Part shown: positions 1 to 8,218 of the stretch, one piece after another
How the letters are laid out: every line of letters starts with the position of its first letter
Numbering within the stretch: position 1 is the first letter of the stretch
NCBI RefSeq assembly: GCF_000421645.1
Contig: NZ_ATXK01000002.1
Location: 558,001 to 622,000 of the forward strand
Source: Aurantimonas coralicida DSM 14790
GTDB taxonomy: Bacteria; Pseudomonadota; Alphaproteobacteria; Rhizobiales; Rhizobiaceae
Direction of reading: 5' to 3'
DNA length: 64,000 nucleotides
Program-made: the position numbers and the translations under genes
The notes under the pieces: model-generated
The model's input: only the letters and a program-made list of their open reading frames with translations
The model's database searches: none
What the model was told of the DNA's origin: nothing

Positions 1-57
1 GCTTCGCCTGAAGCATCCGCCGGGCCTGGCGGACCGGCGCTCCCCTGAAAGCGAAGC

Positions 58-963
58 ATGTCGACGCTGTTCCTCACCCTGTGGCCGCTCTTTGCCCTGA
101 TCCTGGCGGGCCTGGGCTTCCGCCGCTCCGGCTTTCCGGGCGAGGGCTTCTGGCCCGCCGCCGAGAAGCTCAACTACTTCGTGCTGTTTCCGGCGCTGCT
201 GTTCTCCAGTCTCGCCAACGCACCGCTGGCCGATCCGTCGATCCTCAAGCTGGCCGGCGCGATCTTCGCGGTGCTGGTCGCCGCATCGCTTGTCATGCTC
301 GCCTTGCGCCGGGTCTTCGCCTGGCCAGCCGCGCGCTACGGGCCGATCGTCCAGGGCATCACTCGGTTCAATACATATCTCGGCCTTGCCATGGTCGCGA
401 GCCTCTATGGTCCCGACGGCTTGGCCCGTGCTGCGGTCATCCTCGCGGTCATGGTGCCGACGGTGAACGTCCTCTCGGTGATTGCGCTGACATCGGAGCG
501 CCATACCAGCGCGCGCGAACTGGTCATGCCGGTCCTCCGCAATCCGCTGATCCTCGCCTGCCTCGCCGGCGCGGTCGTGGCGGCGCTCGGCCTCGGCATG
601 CCCTTCGGTATCGATCGGCTGCTCGGTCTCATGTCTGCGGCCAGCCTGCCGCTCGGCCTGCTTTGCGTGGGGGCTGCCCTCAAGTTGAAGGCCGCGCGGG
701 CCGAGACGACCATCCTGACCGTCAACAGTCTGGCACGACTGATCGCCATGCCGCTGCTGGCCTTCGCCGTCGCCCGGCTGATGGCGCTGCCGCCCCTCGA
801 CGGCGCGCTCCTGGTGATCTTCTTTGCCCTGCCGACCGCGCCGACGTCCTACGTGCTGACGACCCAGCTGAAGGGCGACGCGACGCTGATGGCGGGGCTG
901 GTCACGTTGCAGACGCTGCTTGCCGCCGCCAGCCTGCCGCTGGTCCTGGCGCTGCTCATCTGA
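58..963 (+). CDS. AEC family (auxin efflux carrier-type) permease
   Basis: A 301-residue, almost wholly hydrophobic protein with about ten predicted membrane segments. It has the two-half layout of the AEC/BASS-like permeases: the second half starts near residue 155, where a conserved run begins RNPLILACLAG. The family exports or exchanges small organic acids and related anions across the inner membrane; the substrate here cannot be read from sequence. Length matches the family norm (about 300-320). The ATG at 58 is the first in frame. Its stop overlaps the end of the convergent DUF3095 gene by 8 nt. Bases 1-48 are open in frame 1 up to a TGA at 46-48 and could be the tail of an upstream gene, but this is too short to support. 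Confidence 0.88.
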   Translation: MSTLFLTLWPLFALILAGLGFRRSGFPGEGFWPAAEKLNYFVLFPALLFSSLANAPLADPSILKLAGAIFAVLVAASLVMLALRRVFAWPAARYGPIVQGITRFNTYLGLAMVASLYGPDGLARAAVILAVMVPTVNVLSVIALTSERHTSARELVMPVLRNPLILACLAGAVVAALGLGMPFGIDRLLGLMSAASLPLGLLCVGAALKLKAARAETTILTVNSLARLIAMPLLAFAVARLMALPPLDGALLVIFFALPTAPTSYVLTTQLKGDATLMAGLVTLQTLLAAASLPLVLALLI

Positions 964-2170
964 CCGGGCCGGCCGTTCTGCCGGCCATGTCGGCCGTGGC
1001 CATTGCCGCCGCCGCCGCATAGCCGCCTGCCGCGCCGTCGACGAAATGGACGTGGTCGCTGCGGCTTGCGGAGGGGACGAAGCAGGTCATCAGCGCCGCG
1101 GCTTGACGATGCGTTCCGGTCCGCGCGAGCCCCGCCGCACGGGCATCACGCAGCCGCGCCTCGATCCGATCGGCCACTGCGGCGGTGCAGTCGAGGGTCA
1201 TGCGCAAGCCGTCGTCGAATTTGCGGAAATCGCTGTTGCGCGCCAGTTCCGACCGATAGCGCGCCGGATCGAAGGCCCCGACCCGCGTGCCGGTCACGAA
1301 GCTGAGATGCGACAGCAACGTGCGGATGCCGACGGAGAGCCGGGACGCCCAGAGCGGAAGCCCGGTCATCGCCTTGCGCACTTCCGCCTCGATGGGAAGT
1401 CCCGCTGGCGGCCAGTGCAGTTCCGGCCCCTCCGGCGGCACGGGATTGCCGTCATGCCCCTCTTCGACGCCGAGCTCCAGGATGTTGCGCGCGAGAGCCG
1501 CGAAGGCATCGGGGGACGCATCCGGTCTCGGCAACAGAACCACCGACAGGATGAGGTCCCGGCGCGCCGGAATCTCGGAGAAGCGGCAGGACAGGCCGGC
1601 GAGGTCCGGGCGGGCCGTCGCCCCGTCTTCCGGTTCGATCCGGAATGCCCCGGCCTTCATCTGCCGTTCGGCCCAGGCGAGCCCACCGCCGGCGAACATC
1701 GCATAGGACACGTCGGGCGAGGGGGCGAAGCGGGCGATCTGCACGTCACGGCCGTTGTCGCGGATCGTCGCGACCGGCACCATCGCCACCCGCAAGGAGA
1801 GGCCAAAGGCACTCTGCGCCCAGCCCGCGACGGATGCGAGCGCGGCCCTGCCGATCTCGGCCTGTGCGGCAGGCAGGGCGAAGCCGGCACCGTCGCCGCC
1901 GAAGACGAAGGGGAATTCGCGGCCATGAAGGCCGTTCGCCACCGCCGCGATCACCGCCGCCGCGACCGTGTTCACGCGCTTGTAGCCGCCCGAACTGACG
2001 GCGTCGGTCGAGCGGACGATGTCGGCAACGCCGACGACCCAGTCTACCGGGAGAGGGCGATAGGCGCTGGCATCGCCGAGGCCGAGAATGCTGCTGGAAA
2101 CGGGAAGGGCTTCGTAGAAGGCAAGGTCGGTGGACGCTGTGCCGCCGTCATCTGGTCCCGTCGCGCCCAT
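956..2170 (-). CDS. DUF3095 family protein
   Basis: A 404-residue soluble protein matching my memory of the DUF3095 family. The run YRPLPVDWVVGVADIVRST near the N-terminus, FPFVFGGDGAGFALP and then RFAPSPDVSYAMFAGGG are its hallmarks. The family is sometimes described as distantly related to nucleotide cyclases, because the GDGAGF turn resembles the second metal-binding region of class III cyclases; no activity is established, so function is unknown. The ATG at 2168-2170 is chosen because AAGGA lies about 7 nt upstream. A longer frame from a TTG at 2215 has no such site. It converges on the AEC permease gene. Confidence 0.82.
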   Translation of the reverse strand: MGATGPDDGGTASTDLAFYEALPVSSSILGLGDASAYRPLPVDWVVGVADIVRSTDAVSSGGYKRVNTVAAAVIAAVANGLHGREFPFVFGGDGAGFALPAAQAEIGRAALASVAGWAQSAFGLSLRVAMVPVATIRDNGRDVQIARFAPSPDVSYAMFAGGGLAWAERQMKAGAFRIEPEDGATARPDLAGLSCRFSEIPARRDLILSVVLLPRPDASPDAFAALARNILELGVEEGHDGNPVPPEGPELHWPPAGLPIEAEVRKAMTGLPLWASRLSVGIRTLLSHLSFVTGTRVGAFDPARYRSELARNSDFRKFDDGLRMTLDCTAAVADRIEARLRDARAAGLARTGTHRQAAALMTCFVPSASRSDHVHFVDGAAGGYAAAAAMATADMAGRTAGPVR

Positions 2171-2337
2171 CCCGATTCCTTGCCCCTTCCCACGGGGCTG
2201 CTGCCCGTCAGGCAATCATCTAGGGCGCAGTGACCAGAGCCGTCCACGACCGCGCGCGCAAAACCGCGTGACGGGATGGCCGCGAACGTTTGGGTCGGCG
2301 GTCCGCCTTCGGCAGTGCGCAGTCGCCGGCGAGCGGC

Positions 2338-2898
2338 CTATTCGGGATCGAGCTCGGAATCCCAGTAGAGATAGTCGAGCCAGCTCTCGTGCAGGAAGTT
2401 CGGAGGGAACAGCCGGCCATTGTTGTGCAGGTCGTGGACGCTCGGCTGGAAGGGCGTCTGGTGAGGGAACATCCGGGCGGCTTTCGGCATCAGGCCGCCC
2501 TTCTTCAGATTGCAGGGCGAACAGGCCGCCACGACGTTTTCCCAGGTGGTCAGGCCGCCGCGCGAACGCGGAATGACGTGGTCGAAGGTGAGTTCGTGGG
2601 GCGAGCCGCAATACTGGCACTGGAAGCGGTCGCGCAGGAAGACGTTGAAGCGGGTGAAGGCCGGATAGCGTGCCGGCTTGATGTAGGTCTTGAGGCAGAC
2701 GACCGAGGGCAGGCGCATCGAATAGGTCGGGCTATGCACCGCACGATCGTATTCGGCGAGGATGGTCACCCTGTCGAGAAACACCGCCTTCACCGCGTCC
2801 TGCCAGGACCAGAGGGACAGAGGATAATAGCTGAGCGGCCGGAAGTCGGCGTTCAGAACGAGGGTGGGGGATAAGTCCTGAGTAACCGCGATCGTCAC
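2338..2898 (-). CDS. HNH endonuclease family protein
   Basis: A 186-residue protein with a complete HNH nuclease core. Zinc-binding pairs are C94/C97 and C126/C129, and the catalytic stretch has D106-H107 (FDHVIPRS) and N130. The N-terminus (residues 10-45, LVLNADFRPLSYYPL) is typical of a chromosomal HNH protein widespread in alphaproteobacteria. It may cut or nick DNA, but its biological role is not established and it is not next to a methylase, so this is not an evident restriction system. The start is GTG at 2896-2898 with AGGAAG upstream. The 121 bases between it and the DUF3095 gene hold nothing recognisable. Confidence 0.9.
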   Translation of the reverse strand: MTIAVTQDLSPTLVLNADFRPLSYYPLSLWSWQDAVKAVFLDRVTILAEYDRAVHSPTYSMRLPSVVCLKTYIKPARYPAFTRFNVFLRDRFQCQYCGSPHELTFDHVIPRSRGGLTTWENVVAACSPCNLKKGGLMPKAARMFPHQTPFQPSVHDLHNNGRLFPPNFLHESWLDYLYWDSELDPE

Positions 2899-3076
2899 AG
2901 GTAGTCTTCCTACCTCCCATCGAGAAAAACCAAGCTGGTGCGAGTATCGTGCGCCATCGTGTCGGGTTTGTGAAGCCTCGTCCCGCAGGGGACGGCGGCG
3001 TCGTCAGGCCGGCATTGCAGCCCCTTGCCGGCGGACGCGACGGAAGATCTGTGGATAAATGCCGCAGCGCGTTACG

Positions 3077-3748
3077 TCAGCTGGTGGGCGCCGCCTCGCG
3101 CCGGGTGATCGCCGCGTAATAGGCCCAGAACAGCCGCGCTGCGACCGAGCGCCACGGCGCCCAGGGCAGGGCGAGCTCAGCCGATTGCCGGGCGCTCGGG
3201 CGGGTGTCGTGTTTGAAGGCGTGCGCCAGGGCCACCTGCAGCGCCAGGTCGCCCGAGGGGAAGATGTCGGGATGGCCGGCGCAGAAGAGGAGGTAGCATT
3301 CGGCCGTCCAGGGGCCGATGCCGCTGACCGCCACCAGCTCGGCGATCGCGGCGGCGGCCGGCGCGGCGTCCAGCCGGGCGAAGTCGAGGACGCCGCCATG
3401 GACTGCTTCGGCGACGGTCCGCATCGTCCGCTGCTTGGGACGTGACAGGCCGGCGCGGCGGTAGGCCGCGTCGTCGGCCGACAGGAAGGCCTGCGGATCG
3501 GCGATGTCGAACGCGCTCTCCAGCCGGGCGAAGATCGCCTCGGCGCTGGCGCGGGATACCTGCTGGGCGACGACGATGCGGGCAAGACCCGGCAGGCCGC
3601 CGGGATCGCGGCGCAGCGGCAGCGGTCCGGCGACCGCGGCAATGGCGCCGAGCCGCGGATCGGCGCACAGCAACGCGGCCAGACCCGCTGCGACATCGGC
3701 GTCGCTGCGAATGATCCCTGCCTTGCCTGGCACATCCTGCGGCCGCAT
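3077..3748 (-). CDS. alkA: DNA-3-methyladenine glycosylase II (AlkA-type)
   Basis: A 223-residue base-excision repair glycosylase of the HhH-GPD superfamily, expected to remove alkylated purines from DNA. The helix-hairpin-helix is visible at residues 141-147 (VSGIGPW) and the catalytic aspartate is D167 in PSGDLAL. It is shorter than E. coli AlkA (about 280) because it lacks the N-terminal extension, which is normal for alphaproteobacterial members. It diverges from gluQRS with 74 nt between starts. No Ada box or other damage-response operator was recognised. The exact subfamily (AlkA versus a shorter Mag-like form) is not certain. Confidence 0.85.
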   Translation of the reverse strand: MRPQDVPGKAGIIRSDADVAAGLAALLCADPRLGAIAAVAGPLPLRRDPGGLPGLARIVVAQQVSRASAEAIFARLESAFDIADPQAFLSADDAAYRRAGLSRPKQRTMRTVAEAVHGGVLDFARLDAAPAAAAIAELVAVSGIGPWTAECYLLFCAGHPDIFPSGDLALQVALAHAFKHDTRPSARQSAELALPWAPWRSVAARLFWAYYAAITRREAAPTS

Positions 3749-3822
3749 GGTCTCGCCCGTCTGTCATGGTGCTTGCCAAAAGCGACCGTAGAAGTCGCGC
3801 CAGACGAGAGGAAGCCGATTCG

Positions 3823-4755
3823 ATGCAGCCAGCGCCAGCCGTTTTCCGATTTGCCCCGAGCCCGAATGGCGAGCTGCATCTCGGCCATGCCTATTCGGTG
3901 CTGGTCAATCACCAGATGGCGCGGGAAGCGGGCGGCGAGTTCCTGCTGCGCATCGAGGATATCGACCAGGCCCGCTGCACCCGCGAATACGAACGCCAGA
4001 TCGAAGACGACCTCGCCTTTCTGGGCGTCGACTGGGACGCGCCGCCGCGCCGCCAGTCGGAGCATTTTGCCGACTACGCCGCCGCGCTGGAAGCGCTGGC
4101 CGATGCCGAGCTGATCTATCCGGGCTTCATGTCGCGCGGCGAGATCCGGGCCTTTGCCCAGCGCTACGAAGACGACGAAGCGACGCCCTGGCCGCGCGAT
4201 CCGGACGGGGCGCCGCTCTATCCGGCGCTCGACCGTGACCTGTCGAGCCGCCAGCGCGAGCGGAAAATGCGCGACGGCGAGCGCTTTGCCTGGCGGCTGG
4301 ACACGGCCAAGGCGGTCGCCACGCTGGGCACGCTGACCTTCGCGGAAACCGGCCTTGCGCCTGAAGCGGGTGGCGGCGAAGTCGTGGCGCAGCCGCTGGA
4401 ATGGGGCGACGTGGTGCTCGGCCGCGTGGAGACGCCGACGAGCTACCATCTGTCGGTGGTGGTCGACGACGCGGTTCAGGGCGTGACCCATGTGGTGCGC
4501 GGCCGCGACCTGTTCCCGGCGACCAGCATCCACCGCCTCTTGCAGGCGCTGCTCGGCCTGCCGGTGCCGCGCTACCACCATCACGAGCTGATCCTGGGGC
4601 CCGACGGGCGCAAGCTGTCGAAAAGCGCCGGCGACACCGCGATCCGCGCCTTGCGCGAGGCCGGGCTCGGCGCCGAGGACATTCGCCGCATGGTCGGCCT
4701 GCCGGCTGCGCCGCCGGCCCATGACGTCGGCCGGTCGGCCAGACGCTCCGGCTAG
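3823..4755 (+). CDS. gluQ: tRNA glutamyl-Q(34) synthetase (GluQRS)
   Basis: A 310-residue truncated glutamyl-tRNA synthetase paralogue. It keeps the class I catalytic core, with HLGHA (HIGH-type motif) at residues 19-23 and KLSKS (KMSKS-type) near residue 265, but ends without the anticodon-binding domain. Such proteins attach glutamate to queuosine at position 34 of tRNA-Asp instead of charging tRNA-Glu. The ATG at 3823 is preferred over an upstream in-frame ATG at 3766 because GAGAGGAAG precedes it and family homology starts at once (FRFAPSPNGELHLG). Its presence implies the cell makes or imports queuosine precursors; see the VUT transporter at 45.0 kb. Confidence 0.93.
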   Translation: MQPAPAVFRFAPSPNGELHLGHAYSVLVNHQMAREAGGEFLLRIEDIDQARCTREYERQIEDDLAFLGVDWDAPPRRQSEHFADYAAALEALADAELIYPGFMSRGEIRAFAQRYEDDEATPWPRDPDGAPLYPALDRDLSSRQRERKMRDGERFAWRLDTAKAVATLGTLTFAETGLAPEAGGGEVVAQPLEWGDVVLGRVETPTSYHLSVVVDDAVQGVTHVVRGRDLFPATSIHRLLQALLGLPVPRYHHHELILGPDGRKLSKSAGDTAIRALREAGLGAEDIRRMVGLPAAPPAHDVGRSARRSG

Positions 4756-4921
4756 CGGCCCCGCGCTTGCCGGCCCGCGGACATCCCGGCGCTGCGTCGG
4801 CGCCCGAGCGCAAACACCGCCGGCGCGATTTCGTCATCCCGCCTGACGGTTCCGCCTTTCGGCGCGACCGTGGCCCTGCTAACCAGTGGCCGATCCCCAT
4901 GACAAGAAGGCCGACCCGCCC

Positions 4922-5812
4922 GTGCAAAGGCTGCTTCCATTCTTTCCGGTCGTCTTCGTCCTGCTCTGGTCGACCGGCTTCATCGGCGCGCGCTATGCGA
5001 TGCCCTATGCCGAGCCCTTCACCTTTCTGAGCCTGCGCTATGCGCTGGCGCTGGCGATCCTCGGCACGCTGGTGGTCGCCATGCGGGCACCCTGGCCGGG
5101 CCGCTGGCCGGCCATGCACGCGATGATCGCCGGCAGCCTGATCCACGGCGTCTATCTCGGCGGCGTATTCTTCGCCGTTCGCCATGGCCTGAACGCCGGC
5201 ATCGCGGCGCTGATCGTCGGGCTGCAGCCGATCCTGACGACGATCCTGGCCGCCAGCTTCCTCGGCGAGCGGGTCCGGCCGCGCCACATTATGGGCCTCG
5301 GCCTCGGCCTTCTCGGCGTCGCGCTGGTGATCCTGCCCAAGCTCGACGGCGACGGCGCCTATGGCGTCCTGACGCTCGGCCCGGTGTTCCTGTCGGCGAT
5401 CGCCATCTCGGTCGGCTCGGTCTGGCAAAAGCGCTTCGTCGGCGGCGTCGACCTTCGCACCGGCACGGCCCTGCAATATCTCGGCGCCTTCGTGCCGACG
5501 CTGATCCTCGCCATGACCGTCGAGACCATGGACGTGACATGGTCGGGCGAACTGGTCTTCGCGCTGGCCTGGCTGACCATCGTCCTGTCGATCGGGGCGG
5601 TGTTCCTGCTGCTCTTCCTGATCCGCGAGGGCGCCGTCTCCTCGGTCGCCTCGCTGATGTATCTGGTGCCGGGCGTCACGGCGGTGACGGCCTGGCTCCT
5701 GTTCGGCGAGACGCTGACGGCGATCCAGCTCGCCGGGCTGGTGCTGGCCGGCGTCGGCGTCGCCGCCGCCACCCGCGGCGGGCGGGCCCGGGCGATTTCC
5801 AAGAGCGTCTGA
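4922..5812 (+). CDS. DMT superfamily transporter, EamA domain
   Basis: An inner-membrane drug/metabolite transporter of about 296 residues with ten predicted membrane segments in two EamA repeats. The first repeat opens with VVFVLLWSTGFIGARYAMP and the second begins around residue 150. EamA proteins usually export amino acids or metabolites; the substrate is unknown. There is no in-frame ATG at the start. GTG at 4922 has AGAAGG 11 nt upstream and is preferred; GTG at 4886 would add 12 hydrophilic residues. It runs in the same direction as gluQRS, with about 165 nt between them. Confidence 0.88.
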   Translation: MQRLLPFFPVVFVLLWSTGFIGARYAMPYAEPFTFLSLRYALALAILGTLVVAMRAPWPGRWPAMHAMIAGSLIHGVYLGGVFFAVRHGLNAGIAALIVGLQPILTTILAASFLGERVRPRHIMGLGLGLLGVALVILPKLDGDGAYGVLTLGPVFLSAIAISVGSVWQKRFVGGVDLRTGTALQYLGAFVPTLILAMTVETMDVTWSGELVFALAWLTIVLSIGAVFLLLFLIREGAVSSVASLMYLVPGVTAVTAWLLFGETLTAIQLAGLVLAGVGVAAATRGGRARAISKSV

Positions 5813-5975
5813 GACGCCTGAGGCGCGCACGGCCCGAAGCGCCCGCACAAACCGGCCCGGCCCAACCGGCCCGGAGGCTGCGACCGATCGCCGGGGCCGC
5901 CGCCCTTCGCCTCGGCGGGCGGCATGCCTATATGAGACCCGCACACACGCAAACCGAACCGCCACAAGGGCCGGC

Positions 5976-6164
5976 ATGTCCGACTTCCTCACCTATATCG
6001 CCCTGGCCGTCATGATCGCGACGGCCGGCGTCCTGATCGCCGGCCTGTTCAACATGATGAAGGGCGGCGACGGCAATCGCTCGCAACGGCTGATGCGCGC
6101 CCGCGTCATGCTGCAGGGCGTCGCCGTGATCCTCATCGTCGGCGTGCTGCTGCTCGCCCGCTAG
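5976..6164 (+). CDS. Twin transmembrane protein (HIG1-like)
   Basis: A 62-residue protein made of two membrane helices (about residues 5-27 and 42-60) joined by a short basic loop containing GGDGNRSQRLMRARV. This matches the small bacterial twin-transmembrane/hypoxia-induced HIG1 family, whose bacterial role is unclear (in mitochondria, HIG1 proteins associate with respiratory complexes). From memory, in related genomes this gene lies directly beside the PduO-type adenosyltransferase. Here about 4.1 kb separates them, which points to an insertion. Confidence 0.75.
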   Translation: MSDFLTYIALAVMIATAGVLIAGLFNMMKGGDGNRSQRLMRARVMLQGVAVILIVGVLLLAR

Positions 6165-6282
6165 CCGCTCCCATCGCCAGGCAGCAATCCCCGGACGGAC
6201 GCACGCGCCCCGGCCGCTGTTGCCCCGCGCCCATGCGGCCGCGGCCTCGCGCCCGGACGGGCCGAAGGGATGGAGCAGGCAA

Positions 6283-6344
6283 CGGGACGCCGGAGGCGAA
6301 CCCCTCGACGGTTTAATGTCATGCGGTTCGCCTCCGGCATCCCG
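6283..6344. repeat. 20-bp imperfect inverted repeat (REP-like)
   Basis: The arm at 6283-6302 pairs with 6325-6344 at 19 of 20 positions, around a 22-nt spacer. The core is GCCGGAGGCGAACC. No T-run follows, so a simple intrinsic terminator is unlikely. The size and palindromic form resemble short intergenic repeats scattered in rhizobial genomes, but no second copy was found in this window. Confidence 0.55.
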
Positions 6345-6597
6345 CGCGGCGTCTTGAGCAACCCTTCGGCACGGGACCCGCAAGGGCGATCCGTGGCTGC
6401 CGGCTCTTCACGCCCGAAGGCGCTCAAGCGGACCGTTCCGCAGCCCCCTCGTAATGGGGGACGGTCCGGCGGTGCGAAGGGCCGTCCGGGCCGGGGCTTC
6501 TCCGGAAGAAGCCCCGTCGCGGACGCCGCCCGCCAGCCCCCGAACGATCCCGGTGATCATTCGCGCCCGTTCCGCGGGCCAGCGGTCAGGGCAGTAT

Positions 6598-6619
6598 GGG
6601 GGAGGGGCGAGGGGTGGGG
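6598..6619 (+). other. G-quadruplex-type motif
   Basis: Four G-runs of 5, 4, 4 and 4 bases are separated by loops of 1, 3 and 1 bases (A, CGA, T). This fits the canonical G4 pattern with very short loops, a combination expected to be stable. It sits at the composition boundary of the accessory insertion, just past the stop codon of the split STAND gene. Confidence 0.55.
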
Positions 6620-6634
6620 ATAAGTTTGGTCCTC

Positions 6635-6650
6635 AGCAGTTAAAACTGCT
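6635..6650 (-). terminator. Short palindrome at stop codon of the STAND gene
   Basis: AGCAGTT (6635-6641) and AACTGCT (6644-6650) form a 7-bp stem with a 2-nt gap. It overlaps the TAG stop at 6649-6651 of the minus-strand gene. It could end transcription or protect the 3' end, but it has no following U-tract on the minus strand. Confidence 0.3.
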
Positions 6651-7212
6651 AACTCGACTTCTTCAGCGACGAGAACATCGACTGAAGGTCATCGTTGGTA
6701 AATGATCCGCTCGAGATTGGTCGCTGGCTTTGAAAATCCGCTCCTGTTTGCGGACGGACATCTTCTTCCCATTGGCTTCTGAGATCTTCTTCGTATTGTA
6801 TAGCTGAAATCCGCTCCTCAAACTCACTTTCCTTTAAGTAATCTACTGGCGCTGAGGTGAAGCTTTTGATGCTTGCGATGTGTTCCAGCCATCCTCCGAT
6901 TACCTCCTCTGGATCGTCGTCGTGACCAATAGCGTCCATGTCGAGTATATCCACCGCATCAACAGCAGCTTGCACGAAATTATCAAATAACACTTCCGGA
7001 ATTTCTATTTGAGAAGATTGGAGGTAGGACGCGAGTGTCGCGAGCTCTTCAAGCTCGATTTCGTGATTCCGTTCGGGGTCTAGGTACCTAGAAAGCTCCA
7101 TACGGAGGTATCTGGCATAGGCCCGCGCGTGGGGCAGATACCTAAATTTCCCCTCCTCAAATGCTTCGATCAGAGAAGGGAGATAGGGCTCATTAATCCA
7201 GAAAAGACTTCT
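6649..7212 (-). pseudogene. 3' remnant of the split STAND gene
   Basis: The frame is open from the IS junction at 7212 to the stop at 6649, though the first ATG lies only at 7101 (150 residues). The codons above that ATG read SLFWINEPYLPSLIEAF and then EEGKFRYLPHARAYARYLR, clearly protein-like, so the ATG at 7101 is internal to the old gene and not a natural start. The remnant is acidic (many D and E) and ends DDLQSMFSSLKKSS. It is unlikely to be made unless the IS element supplies expression signals. Confidence 0.8.
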
Positions 7213-7226
7213 AGAGCAGATCCGGC

Positions 7227-8173
7227 CTATTCCGGTTCATAGCCGGCAGCGGCGAAATAGTTGGCGCATTCGTCTGGCTTGAAGAGCGGGATGACGGCGC
7301 CGACTGCATCCCATAGCCCGTCGACTGTCCTTTCGGCCTTTGATCTCATCACCGCCTTGAGCTTGGAGAAGGCCATTTCGATCGGGTTGAAGTCGGGACT
7401 GTAGGGCGGCAGGTAGCGCAACTCGGCGCCGGCCTGCTCGATCGCGAGGCGGACGCCTTCGGCCTTGTGCGCGGGCAGGTTATCCATGATCACGATGTCG
7501 CCCGGGGTGAGCGTCGGCACGAGCACCTGATCGACATAGGCTCGAAAGGCGATGCCGTTCATGGCACCGTCGAGGACCATCGGCGCGGTCATGCCGGTCA
7601 GGCGCAGAGCACCGGTGAAGGTCGTCGTCTTCCAGTGGCCGTGAGGAACCCCGGCCCGGCAACGTTCACCGCGAGGAGCCCGTCCACGCAGGCGGGTCAT
7701 CTTCGTCGATAGGCCTGTTTCGTCGACGAACACCAGGCGGGCCGGATCAAGATCGAGCTGGTCGTCGAACCACGCCTGACGCCGCTTCAGGAGCTCGGCG
7801 CGCTCCTGCTCCAATGCATGTGCGGTCTTTTTTTGAACGTCCAGCCACGACGGCGGAGCCAGACGCTCAAGGCGCTGCGACCGATCCGGACATCCGCCTC
7901 CGCATCGAGACGGCTCACCATCTCGTCGAGCGTGATGTCCTTCTGCTCCTCGATCATTCCGACGATGAAGGCTTCGTGCGGATCGAGGCTCGACCCACGC
8001 TGCCAGCCCTGTCGCCGGGCCGTCCGTTCGCCGATCCTGGCTCTCCCAATCCACCGGATCGCGGTCGATATGCCGATCCCGAACCGGGCGGCGGCCTGCC
8101 GTGCAGATATCCCGTCCGACGACGCCTTCAAAACCCGTGACCGCAGATCCTCGCTCAACGCTCTGGCCATCAT
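7227..8173 (-). CDS. IS630-family transposase, two frames joined by -1 frameshift
   Basis: The first frame (8173 to 7787) encodes a helix-turn-helix DNA-binding domain (SEDLRSRVLKASSDGISARQ followed by AARFGIGISTAIRWI). The second (to 7227) encodes the DDE catalytic domain: the first Asp in LVFVDETG, the second in IVIMDNLPAH and the Glu in PDFNPIEMAF. The frames overlap around a run of seven A residues on the coding strand (7828-7834), where the first reads TTC AAA AAA AGA and the second CAA AAA AAG ACC. A -1 slip there gives ...WTFKKKTAHALEQE..., the normal continuous family sequence of about 315 residues. Both domains look intact, so the element may still be mobile. Confidence 0.9.
7828..7834 (-). 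other. A7 slippery site for transposase frameshift
   Basis: On the coding (minus) strand this is AAAAAAA between GTTC and GACC. A -1 shift joins the DNA-binding and DDE frames of the IS630 transposase. Homopolymer slippage of this type is a known expression control in IS630 elements. An assembly indel is the alternative explanation. Confidence 0.65.
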
Positions 8174-8218
8174 CCACCTCCATCGAGGTAGAAGTTGAAC
8201 CAGACGTCGGGCACACCG

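Larger units (their letters stand above)
6165..6634. other. Intergenic, hairpin-rich DNA at left edge of accessory insertion
   Basis: About 470 GC-rich bases with no convincing gene. The only long frame (6270-6623, +) is Arg/Pro/Gly-rich and reads through hairpins, so it is not called. The stretch holds a 20-bp inverted repeat (6283-6344), a second perfect stem (6493-6501 with 6507-6515) and a G-run block (6598-6619). Base composition changes abruptly to AT-richer DNA just after 6620. Confidence 0.6.

Noticed and set aside
1-57. Tail of an upstream gene
   Set aside because: Frame 1 is open to a TGA at 46-48, but 15 codons are too few to support a call.
6270-6623. A 117-residue frame in the left flank of the accessory insertion
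   Set aside because: Arg/Pro/Gly-rich translation that reads straight through hairpins and the G-run block, without a ribosome-binding site.
7101-7226. Independent 150-residue gene starting at the ATG at 7101
   Set aside because: Protein-like codons continue upstream of that ATG to the IS end and join in frame with the 586-residue protein, so it is an interrupted C-terminus.
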